Origin: Bacteroidota bacterium
GTDB lineage: Bacteria > Bacteroidota > Bacteroidia > Flavobacteriales_D > JABDKJ01
Assembly: GCA_027621335.1 (NCBI GenBank)
Contig: JAQCAN010000040.1
Location: 1 to 13,324, forward strand
Length of the DNA stretch: 13,324 bases
Direction of reading: 5' to 3'
Shown here one piece after another: positions 7,056-13,324 of this stretch. Numbering within the stretch: position 1 is the first letter of the stretch; each line of letters begins with the position of its first letter. The position numbers were made by a program, and so were the translations under genes. The notes under the pieces were generated by a model, which ran no database searches, was not told where the DNA came from, and saw nothing but the letters and a program-made list of their open reading frames with translations.

Positions 7056-7063
7056 TATATTAG
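7056..7063 (+). promoter_or_regulatory. Probable -7 element of the lipoprotein-fadH unit
   Basis: TATATTAG differs from TAnnTTTG at one fixed position and ends four bases before the ATG at 7068. It would drive the small lipoprotein gene and, by overlap, fadH. I see no -33 TTG at the usual spacing. Confidence 0.4.
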
Positions 7064-7067
7064 GACC

Positions 7068-7679
7068 ATGAAAATAAATTCTCTCTTAAAGCTCACAGGA
7101 CTTCTCTTGGCCCTTGCCGCCTTTCAGTCCTGTATCATCGAAGAACAGTATCACTTTGATAAGGACATGTCGGGCACCTACTCCATGAGCTTCGACCTTG
7201 GAAAGTTTGCCGAGAAGGATTCGACCGGGGAGATGATGAAAGGGGTAATGGACGGCCTCAAAGAAGAACTGTCGCAAATCGAGTCCATAGAGGGAATCTC
7301 ATCCATTGAAACCGATTATGGCATGACTACAGTCGACCTTTCCTATCGATTCGCAGATGTGGAGGCCTTGAATCGGATAGAAAATGTGGATAATGAAGGA
7401 AAGGAGCAGACCTATTTCAGTCGGAAGAAAAATGTACTCAGCATCGCTTTGAACTTGGATGAGGTCAAGGAGAGCGCTAAAAGAGATAAAAAGGAAGACG
7501 AGGAGATGGGCGAAATGCTCTCTGCTATGATACAGTATAGAGTGAAAGTCAGTTTCGATGAGCCCGTCAGTGTTATTAAGCTGGCCAATTTCAATCAAGT
7601 TGATAGCCAAACCTTTGTCTATGACTCTGAAGTCAATGGTTTCGAAAGCACACCCACGCTCAAAGTGAAGCTGAAGTGA
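7068..7679 (+). CDS. Small unrecognised lipoprotein
   Basis: A 203-residue protein with a lipoprotein signal peptide: Lys2 and Lys8 flank a hydrophobic stretch (LTGLLLALAAF), with a lipobox ending at Cys22 (FQSC). The mature protein starts CIIEEQYHFDKDMSGTYSMSFDLGKF and is rich in charged residues, including a lysine/glutamate run at about 140-150 (AKRDKKEDEEMGEM). The region after it looks strand-forming and ends in TPTLKVKLK. I recognise no domain and assign no function. It is probably anchored in the inner or outer membrane and faces the periplasm or surface. The stop TGA overlaps the GTG start of fadH, so the two are very likely cotranscribed and translationally coupled. Nothing in the protein suggests a part in fatty-acid oxidation. 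Confidence 0.85.
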   Translation: MKINSLLKLTGLLLALAAFQSCIIEEQYHFDKDMSGTYSMSFDLGKFAEKDSTGEMMKGVMDGLKEELSQIESIEGISSIETDYGMTTVDLSYRFADVEALNRIENVDNEGKEQTYFSRKKNVLSIALNLDEVKESAKRDKKEDEEMGEMLSAMIQYRVKVSFDEPVSVIKLANFNQVDSQTFVYDSEVNGFESTPTLKVKLK

Positions 7680-9691
7680 GTCAGCATTCCCAATACCCTT
7701 TACTGTTCGAACCGCTACAGCTATCAGGTGTCACCATCAGGAATCGCACCTTGATGGGGAGCATGCATACTGGATTGGAGGAAGAAAAGAACGGATTCGA
7801 GCGTATGGCCCGCTATTATGCTGAGCGAGCGGCAGGGGAGGCCGGGCTCATCGTCACTGGAGGGATTGCTCCGAATAGAGCAGGCTGGGTCGCCCCCTTC
7901 GGGGCTAAGATGAGCACAGGCAAAGAGGCCAAGAAGCACAAGGTCATCACCGATGCGGTCCATGCCGAAGGAGGACACATCTGTATGCAGATCCTACATA
8001 CAGGGCGTTACGCCTATCACCCATTTGCTGTGGCTCCTAGCAAGTTGCGTTCTCCTATCACCCCATTCACACCCAAAGCTCTTTCAGAGAAAGGCATTGA
8101 AAGCACCATTCAGGACTTTGTCAATTGCGCAGCCTATGCCATAGAAGCAGGCTACGATGGAGTGGAGATCATGGGCTCTGAGGGGTACCTGATCAATCAG
8201 TTCATAGCGGCCAAAACGAATCAACGCACAGACCATTGGGGTGGAAGCTATGAGAATCGCACGCGCTTTCCACTGGAGATCATAAGGCGTACCAGAGAAC
8301 GCATCGGGAGAGGTCCCATCATCATCTATAGGTTATCCATGCTGGATCTGGTGGAAGAAGGCTCCACATGGGAAGAGGTTCTGCAACTGGCGCTAGCTGT
8401 GGAGAAGGCCGGAGCTAGCGTCATCAACACTGGTATAGGCTGGCATGAAGCCCGTATTCCTACAATCGCGACCATGGTGCCCAGGGCAGAGTTCACTTGG
8501 GTCACCAAACGCCTCATGGGCAAAGTGGGGATTCCGTTGATCACTACCAATCGCATCAATAATGCAGCTACAGCAGAAAAGGTATTGGCCGACAGCTGTG
8601 CGGACATGGTCTCCATGGCAAGACCCTTTTTGGCGGATCCTGAGCTCGTAAAAAAATCTAGAGAAGGCAAGGAGAACACCGTCAATACCTGCATAGCCTG
8701 TAACCAATCCTGCTTGGATCATGTCTTCGACCGAAAGGTCGCTTCCTGTCTGGTCAATCCCAGAGCGTGCTTTGAGACGGTCTATAAGGAGGAAGAAGCG
8801 AAGAACAAGAAAAAGGTAGCCGTAGTGGGAGCAGGTCCCTCAGGTCTGACATGTGCCATCACTTTGGCTCAGCGAGGGCATGAAGTGAGCCTCTATGAAA
8901 AGCATCCTGAGATAGGTGGGCAGTTCCTGTATGCCAGCCGCATCCCGGGTAAAGAAGAGTTCAGAGAGACCTTGCGATACTATCGTACCATGCTGGATCA
9001 ATGGCCCATAACGGTCCATCTGAATTCAGAATTCAAAATGAATCAGGCCAAGGACTTTGATGAAGTGGTCATCTCTACCGGTGTTCGTCCTCGGATTCCA
9101 AGCATTCCTGGTATGGACCATGAGAACGTGGTGGACTATGCTCAGGTCCTGGAAGGCAAAGTGAAGATCGGTCAGCGAGTGGCCATCATCGGAGCAGGGG
9201 GTATCGGTTTCGATATGGCGTCCTTCCTAGGGCATCCATCCATGGACAAAGAAGAGTTCGAGGCCTTCTGGGGGGTGACAAGGGATGAATCGGTAAGGGG
9301 AGGGCTGGAATCACATACCCTAGAAATCAAGAATCCTAGGGTCTTGACCATGCTCAAGCGCAGCCCCGGCAAAGCGGGAAAGGATCTAGGCAAGACCACC
9401 GGCTGGATCCATAGAGAAACGCTGAGGAAGCTAGGAGTTGTGCAGATGAGCTCGGTGGAGTACATCAAAATCGATGATAAAGGCCTGTATATCCGTCATC
9501 AAGGAGAAGAGAAATGCCTGGAGGTGGCCCACATCGTGATCTGCGCAGGACAGGAATCAGTGAATGAGTTGGCTGAATCCCTGCAATCCATGGGCTCTAA
9601 GGTCCATCTGATAGGTGGCGCTCTGAAGGCTGGCGAAATCGATGCCGCAAGGGCGATACGCGAAGGATATGAATTGGCATTGAAGCTTTGA
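7676..9691 (+). CDS. fadH: 2,4-dienoyl-CoA reductase (NADPH), FadH type
   Basis: A 671-residue flavo-iron-sulfur enzyme that reduces 2,4-dienoyl-CoA during beta-oxidation of unsaturated fatty acids. The N-terminal FMN barrel begins FEPLQLSGVTIRNRTLMGSMHTGLEE, nearly as in E. coli FadH. Tyr171 in GSEGYLINQF and His257 in GIGWHEARIPT correspond to the proton-donor pair Tyr166/His252 of the E. coli enzyme, shifted by five. Cys339, Cys342, Cys346 and Cys358 are the 4Fe-4S ligands. The FAD/NADPH part has GAGPSG (385-390) and, around residue 505, IIGAGGIGFD, then GKTTGWIHR and VICAGQE near the end. Length matches the family. The start is GTG at 7676, overlapping the stop of the lipoprotein gene as GTGA; no earlier in-frame ATG fits and the next Met is inside the conserved barrel. 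FadH is the best call; other Old Yellow Enzyme-type dienoate reductases share the layout. Confidence 0.95.
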   Translation: MSQHSQYPLLFEPLQLSGVTIRNRTLMGSMHTGLEEEKNGFERMARYYAERAAGEAGLIVTGGIAPNRAGWVAPFGAKMSTGKEAKKHKVITDAVHAEGGHICMQILHTGRYAYHPFAVAPSKLRSPITPFTPKALSEKGIESTIQDFVNCAAYAIEAGYDGVEIMGSEGYLINQFIAAKTNQRTDHWGGSYENRTRFPLEIIRRTRERIGRGPIIIYRLSMLDLVEEGSTWEEVLQLALAVEKAGASVINTGIGWHEARIPTIATMVPRAEFTWVTKRLMGKVGIPLITTNRINNAATAEKVLADSCADMVSMARPFLADPELVKKSREGKENTVNTCIACNQSCLDHVFDRKVASCLVNPRACFETVYKEEEAKNKKKVAVVGAGPSGLTCAITLAQRGHEVSLYEKHPEIGGQFLYASRIPGKEEFRETLRYYRTMLDQWPITVHLNSEFKMNQAKDFDEVVISTGVRPRIPSIPGMDHENVVDYAQVLEGKVKIGQRVAIIGAGGIGFDMASFLGHPSMDKEEFEAFWGVTRDESVRGGLESHTLEIKNPRVLTMLKRSPGKAGKDLGKTTGWIHRETLRKLGVVQMSSVEYIKIDDKGLYIRHQGEEKCLEVAHIVICAGQESVNELAESLQSMGSKVHLIGGALKAGEIDAARAIREGYELALKL

Positions 9692-9735
9692 TTATCTTTT
9701 TTCAGGATTCTCTTCCTAGTTATTGGAAAAACCCT

Positions 9736-9743
9736 CACCTTTG
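9736..9743 (+). promoter_or_regulatory. Probable -7 element of rpsP
   Basis: CACCTTTG, within CACCTTTGCAGCCC, has five of the six fixed bases of TAnnTTTG. It leaves a leader of roughly 45-50 bases before the rpsP ATG, much longer than for the other genes here. The leader is AT-rich (AAAAATTAATTAA), which suits efficient initiation without a Shine-Dalgarno sequence. No convincing terminator for fadH is seen in the 103-base gap. Confidence 0.55.
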
Positions 9744-9794
9744 CAGCCCTAAAAATTAATTAACTGGGTTTAGGACCCTTCTAAAACAATTAAC

Positions 9795-10496
9795 ATGGCA
9801 ACAAGAATCCGCCTAGCTAGACACGGCAAGAAACGCTTCGCATACTACCACATCGTGGTAGCAGACTCACGATCTTCACGTGATGGAAAAATCATCGAAA
9901 GACTCGGTGAGTATAATCCGAATGACAATCCAGCGACCATCAACATCGACTTCGATCGTGCGCTCCATTGGTTGCAGACCGGTGCACAGCCATCTGATAC
10001 AGCTCGAGCCATCCTATCCTACAAGGGAGTTCTTTACAAGAACCACTTGGTGAATGGTGTGGCTAAAGGAGCCCATACTGCAGAGGAAGTAGAATCGAAA
10101 TATGAGGCATGGTTGGCTGAAAAAGAATCTAGAATCCAAGCCAAGCGGGATAACCTTCAGAAATCAAGTGAATCTGATGCAGCATCAAGGTTAGAAGCTG
10201 AAGCGAAGATCAAAGAAGATCGCGCTAAAGAGATCCTTGCCAAGCAGACTCCACCAGCTGAGCCAACAGAAGTTGTGGAAGCAGCCGCTGAAGCTCCAGC
10301 CGCTGAGGAATCAGCTCCTGTAGCTGAAGAGGCTCCAGCAGCAGAAGCACCAGTAGCAGAAGCGCCAGAAGCAGAAGAGACTCCAGTCACAGAGGCAGCT
10401 CCATCCGAAGAAGCTCCAGTGGCAGAAGCACCAGCTGAAGAAGCTACGCCTGCTGAAGAGCCTTCCGCTGATGAAGAGAAGACAGGGGACGCTTGA
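9795..10496 (+). CDS. rpsP: 30S ribosomal protein S16 with long acidic tail
   Basis: Residues 1 to about 82 are a standard S16, an early-assembling protein of the small subunit body: MATRIRLARHGKKRFAYYHIVVADSRSSRDGKIIERLGEYNP, then RALHWLQTGAQPSDTARAILSYKGVLYK. Residues about 83-150 form a charged, probably helical extension (AEEVESKYEAWLAEKESRIQAKRD), and residues 151-233 are a low-complexity tail of Ala, Glu and Pro. Total length is 233, against about 80-90 for S16 without extension; Bacteroidota S16 often has a tail, but this one is long. The ATG follows an AT-rich leader and a promoter box. A strong terminator follows at once, so the gene looks monocistronic; the usual partners rimM and trmD are not next to it. 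Identity is certain; the role of the tail is unknown. Confidence 0.97.
   Translation: MATRIRLARHGKKRFAYYHIVVADSRSSRDGKIIERLGEYNPNDNPATINIDFDRALHWLQTGAQPSDTARAILSYKGVLYKNHLVNGVAKGAHTAEEVESKYEAWLAEKESRIQAKRDNLQKSSESDAASRLEAEAKIKEDRAKEILAKQTPPAEPTEVVEAAAEAPAAEESAPVAEEAPAAEAPVAEAPEAEETPVTEAAPSEEAPVAEAPAEEATPAEEPSADEEKTGDA
10245..10493 (+). repeat. Ala/Glu/Pro low-complexity repeat coding for the S16 tail
   Basis: Degenerate repeats built on GAAGCTCCAGC-like units encode short periods such as APVAEEAP, APVAEAPE and APVAEAPAEE. The repeats are imperfect at DNA and protein level. The tail carries many Glu and almost no basic residues. The repeats also keep the minus strand open between 10157 and 10558, but that frame is only a shadow. 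Confidence 0.8.
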
Positions 10497-10521
10497 TAGC
10501 CTTCCTTAATTGACATTGAAG

Positions 10522-10550
10522 AGTCCCGCTCATCGAGCGGGACTTTTTTT
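10522..10550 (+). terminator. Rho-independent terminator of rpsP
   Basis: AGTCCCGCTC and GAGCGGGACT form a perfect 10-bp stem around the loop ATC, followed by seven T. It lies 25 bases after the rpsP stop codon. The T-tract is on the plus strand only, so it acts on rpsP and separates it from the lipoprotein gene downstream. Confidence 0.93.
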
Positions 10551-10610
10551 GTTCTCATAGGGCTAACAGAACTTTACCGCATTTTTCCCGTAGGATGGAT
10601 AAAGAACCAA

Positions 10611-10618
10611 TACCTTCA
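10611..10618 (+). promoter_or_regulatory. Possible -7 element of the large lipoprotein gene
   Basis: TACCTTCA has four of the six fixed bases of TAnnTTTG and ends five bases before the GTG start at 10624. It is a weak match alone, but the spacing agrees with the other starts of the window and the gene follows directly after a terminator, so a promoter is needed in this gap. Confidence 0.35.
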
Positions 10619-10623
10619 GCCTC

Positions 10624-12312
10624 GTGCGGAAACATCACCTTAGTATACTGATTGCCCTGTGTTTCTCAATAGGGATATCCTCATGCGTAAAGGATGAATT
10701 CACCTTGAATGAAGGGGTTTCAGTCACTGGTTTGGATCCTACTTTCGCCATTCCTTTGGCCCATGCCGACCTTGGCCTCGAACAGCTTGTCCCCGCCTTG
10801 GACTTGGAGGAAACGGTCTACAGCGAAAGCGGTCAAATTTTGGCCATCACCTTCACACAGACCCTATTCGAACTGGGCCTACAAGATCTTTTGGAGATTC
10901 CTTCGCAAGAGGTCCAAGAGAGCTACGTGGCCGACCTATTCACCGCAGCTATCATCAACACTGGACTGGAAGGCGATCAGATTCCTTTGACACAGAGTTT
11001 TTCCCTTCCATTTGATTTCGAGAATGGGGAGATATTGGATTCCATCCTTCTCCAAGATGCGACCTTGGATATCCGAGTAGTGTCCACCTTCAAACATGAC
11101 CTGAATGTGAATATGAACATTCCTGAGCTCACGCAGAACGGTTCGACCTTCGAAGGTGAATTCGATCTGGATTATCAAGGGTCTGTGCCGGTAGAGGGCG
11201 AATTCAGTTTTGATATCTCTGAGAGTAAGCTGGATTTCACCGCACCTGGAAATGGGAATGCCTTGAACATCATCGCTGACTTCATCATCTCGCATAGCGG
11301 GGAATTCACCAATGCTGGAGACAGCCTGTATTTCGAGCTTTCCGTCTCCTCTAACAGCATCCATTCCGCTTACGGATACCTTGGTCAATATGAGGGAATA
11401 GCCGAAATCGATACTCAGAGGGTGGACATCTTCAATCAATTCGATGCAGATGAACTCTATTTTGAAGATCCAGCCATCGAGCTGCTGATCTCCAACAGTA
11501 CCGGCATTCCTTTAGAAGTGAATTTTTCCAGCCTTTTCGCCCCTGAGAACAGTGGCACCAGCTTGATCACCGGAGGCGCTTTGGAGGACATACCCGTAGT
11601 TGGGGCGGCCCAATTCCTAGGAGATATCGCATACACCACGCATCGAATCGACAATAGCAATACGTCTCCCTTACTCAGTGATATGCTGAACGAGGGCCCT
11701 GTGAATCTTATCTACACGGCCGCAGGAATCACCAATCCCGAGGGATTCCAATACAATTTCATAGAGGACACCAGCAAGATCCGCTGTGATGCTACCGTTA
11801 TTCTACCGCTCAGTGGGTATGTGGATGGCTATCATTTCAATGACACTTTATCTGTGGATATTGCCACTGATCTAGGTCTTTCTGAAGATGGACCATTGAA
11901 TCTGGATGACGTGTATCGATTGACTCTCAGGATCATTGCAGATAATGGACTTCCGGCTCAGGCCAATGTACAATTGGTCTTTATGGACGAGAACTATCAA
12001 GCTCTGGATAGTTTGTTCAACTCCACTGCTTCCCAGATGGTCATTGCCCCCGGTCTGGTCAACGCCTCATTGGCTCCTAGCGACCCAGGATATGGACGAG
12101 TGGTAAGCAGGACCAGAGCCATCACGGACGTGGAATTGACCGTGGAACGTTTGGAGAACCTCATCGATGGAGATGTGAAATTCCTCGTCATCAAGATTGT
12201 GAGCGGAACCACATTTGCCCTGCAAGATCAAGTCATTCGTCTCTATCCTGAAGACGGTGTGGAGATTCAGCTTTCCGCCAAACTTGAAACCCGTATAGAC
12301 ATAACGGAGTAG
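10624..12312 (+). CDS. Large unrecognised lipoprotein paired with a DUF5723 protein
   Basis: A 562-residue protein with a lipoprotein signal peptide: basic start MRKHH, hydrophobic LSILIALCFSIGI, and a lipobox ending at Cys21 (ISSC), followed by VKDEF. The mature protein is acidic and looks beta-rich throughout, with repeated patterns such as GEFDLDYQGSVPVEGEFSFDIS (about 178-199), suggesting stacked beta-sandwich modules. I recognise no catalytic motif or named domain. It is probably on the outer membrane, in periplasm or at the surface. The start is GTG at 10624, which gives an ideal signal peptide; a nearby ATG at 10595 is out of frame. The DUF5723 gene starts eight bases after the stop, so the two are almost certainly one operon and may work as a lipoprotein plus membrane-barrel pair. 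That partnership is inferred from position only. Confidence 0.85.
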   Translation: MRKHHLSILIALCFSIGISSCVKDEFTLNEGVSVTGLDPTFAIPLAHADLGLEQLVPALDLEETVYSESGQILAITFTQTLFELGLQDLLEIPSQEVQESYVADLFTAAIINTGLEGDQIPLTQSFSLPFDFENGEILDSILLQDATLDIRVVSTFKHDLNVNMNIPELTQNGSTFEGEFDLDYQGSVPVEGEFSFDISESKLDFTAPGNGNALNIIADFIISHSGEFTNAGDSLYFELSVSSNSIHSAYGYLGQYEGIAEIDTQRVDIFNQFDADELYFEDPAIELLISNSTGIPLEVNFSSLFAPENSGTSLITGGALEDIPVVGAAQFLGDIAYTTHRIDNSNTSPLLSDMLNEGPVNLIYTAAGITNPEGFQYNFIEDTSKIRCDATVILPLSGYVDGYHFNDTLSVDIATDLGLSEDGPLNLDDVYRLTLRIIADNGLPAQANVQLVFMDENYQALDSLFNSTASQMVIAPGLVNASLAPSDPGYGRVVSRTRAITDVELTVERLENLIDGDVKFLVIKIVSGTTFALQDQVIRLYPEDGVEIQLSAKLETRIDITE

Positions 12313-12320
12313 AAGGCTGT

Positions 12321-13324
12321 ATGAAGAAGCTATTACAGTTCGGTTTTATTCTGTTGTGCAGCACTATGAGCTATGCGCAGCAGGATATCATGATGCATGC
12401 TCTGCCCAACGTCTTCCAGCGTTCCTATGTGAATCCTGCTTACGACCCAGGAATAGGGCTCCATATCGGTTTACCTTTCATGAGCTCTTTGAGCGTACAC
12501 CATCAGAATACTGTTTTCAATCCATCCCGTTTGTTCAGTACCGTTGAAGGTCGAACAGTCTTGGATAGTGAGTATTTTCTATCCAACATCAAGGATGAGA
12601 ACTACATAGGGGTGGACATCGCTTCAGATATCTTCTCACTTGGATTGTCCGTAAAAAAGCATTCCTTCTCTTTGGCCATTCGCGAACGCATATTCGCTAA
12701 GGTCACTCTTCCAGGCGATCTACTTAGGTTTCCTTTTACTGGGAATGGAGATTTTCAAGCCACTGGGAACACCCTGGATTTTTCAGGCCTGGCCGTGGAC
12801 CTTAGCCGCTATACTGAGTATGGTATAGGTTGGCAGATGACTACCGAAACGGGCTGGAATCTGGGAGCACGTGTAAAGTATCTAGTGGGCAAGGAGAATG
12901 TCAGGACCGACCGATCCAATATGCGTTGGACTACGGATCTCGAGACCTACACCTGGTCCTACCAGGGAGAGATGCAGGTGCAGACCTCCGGGGTCGATTA
13001 TCTGCTGGATTCATTAGATGGCAATGGTTTACTGGAGAATGGGAATTTCACTCAGTACCTCTTCAAAGGGCAGAACAGCGGGGTAGGGCTCGATTTGGGG
13101 ATTGGGAAAGACATCACCGATCGCTTCTCGGCATATGCCAGCATCGTGGATATTGGAAGCCTGTCTTGGAAAAAAGGGAACCGAAACTTCAATGCCTCTG
13201 GCAATGAATTCAGTTTTGTAGGCATTGAATTGACCGAGGCCATCCTTGGAGCAGATTCCGCCTTCAGTGATAGCTTGGATTCTGCAATAGACGGGCTTTT
13301 ACAAGTTTTGGAATCCACCTTGGA
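12321..13324 (+). CDS. DUF5723-like outer-membrane protein (partial, N-terminal 334 residues)
   Basis: The frame is open from the ATG at 12321 to the right edge, giving 334 residues without a stop. A signal peptide is clear (MKKLLQFGFILLCSTMSYA, cleavage near residue 19, mature QQDIMMHALPN). The mature start, with QRSYVNPAYDPGIGLHIGLP, fits the DUF5723 family of Bacteroidota, whose members look like outer-membrane beta-barrels. Alternating strands such as VGLDLGIGKDITDRFSAYASIVDIGSLSW (key GxGxD, SWKKG) fit a barrel. An acidic stretch near the right edge (DSAFSDSLDSAIDGLLQ) may be an insert or surface loop. No function is known for the family, to my knowledge. It lies eight bases after the large lipoprotein gene. 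The barrel inference is stronger than the DUF number. Confidence 0.75.
   Translation, partial: MKKLLQFGFILLCSTMSYAQQDIMMHALPNVFQRSYVNPAYDPGIGLHIGLPFMSSLSVHHQNTVFNPSRLFSTVEGRTVLDSEYFLSNIKDENYIGVDIASDIFSLGLSVKKHSFSLAIRERIFAKVTLPGDLLRFPFTGNGDFQATGNTLDFSGLAVDLSRYTEYGIGWQMTTETGWNLGARVKYLVGKENVRTDRSNMRWTTDLETYTWSYQGEMQVQTSGVDYLLDSLDGNGLLENGNFTQYLFKGQNSGVGLDLGIGKDITDRFSAYASIVDIGSLSWKKGNRNFNASGNEFSFVGIELTEAILGADSAFSDSLDSAIDGLLQVLESTL

Noticed and set aside
10157..10558. Minus-strand frame of 133 residues rich in Ser, Ala and Gly
   Set aside because: It is the complement of the S16 tail repeats, which lack stops by composition; no promoter or family.
12356..13207. Plus-strand frames at 12356-12547 and 12830-13207
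   Set aside because: Both are shadows of the DUF5723 frame, which is open from 12321 to the edge with a clear signal peptide.
1..13324. Defence system, CRISPR array, mobile element or phage genes
   Set aside because: No nuclease, helicase, transposase, integrase, direct-repeat array or terminal inverted repeats were seen. All genes fit a stable chromosomal background.

Overview
The window looks like chromosomal DNA from a free-living member of the Bacteroidota, probably of the Flavobacteriia/Cryomorphaceae type. Three things support this. The gene families are typical of the phylum: DUF2911, DUF5723, a short protein with a TonB C-terminal domain, and S16 with an acidic tail. Several starts are preceded by the Bacteroidota -7 element TAnnTTTG, or a one-mismatch version of it, at only 4-9 bases. 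No start seems to rely on a Shine-Dalgarno sequence. I see no phage, insertion sequence, CRISPR array, tRNA or rRNA. Coding density is high and no gene-free stretch exceeds 170 bases. This is mostly housekeeping territory, not a defence or mobile island.

Left part (1-3869): a partial mtaB (tRNA methylthiotransferase) leaves the window on the minus strand. Upstream of it is a secreted DUF2911 protein on the minus strand that ends in a clear terminator. Divergent from that is a cytosolic M61 aminopeptidase with a C-terminal PDZ domain, converging with ridA (enamine/imine deaminase) at a 2-base gap.

Centre (3898-7005): the most unusual gene of the window is one uninterrupted reading frame joining a complete TrpG/PabA-type glutamine amidotransferase to a complete cytidylate kinase. 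The kinase domain starts at the methionine a stand-alone Cmk would use, and a promoter-like element lies just before that methionine inside the frame. The gene converges on a small soluble TonB-C-domain protein, their stop codons sharing TTAA. Next on the minus strand is a saccharopine dehydrogenase family enzyme, probably for lysine metabolism.

Right part (7056-13324): a small lipoprotein gene overlaps, by GTGA, a full-length FadH-type 2,4-dienoyl-CoA reductase with all recognised catalytic and iron-sulfur residues. Then comes rpsP (ribosomal protein S16) with an 83-residue Ala/Glu/Pro tail, closed by a strong terminator. Last is a two-gene envelope unit: a large unrecognised lipoprotein and a DUF5723 outer-membrane-type protein that runs off the right edge.

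The genes do not form one pathway. The main candidate for something undescribed is the amidotransferase-cytidylate kinase fusion with its possible internal promoter. A single-base assembly error at the junction must be excluded first.
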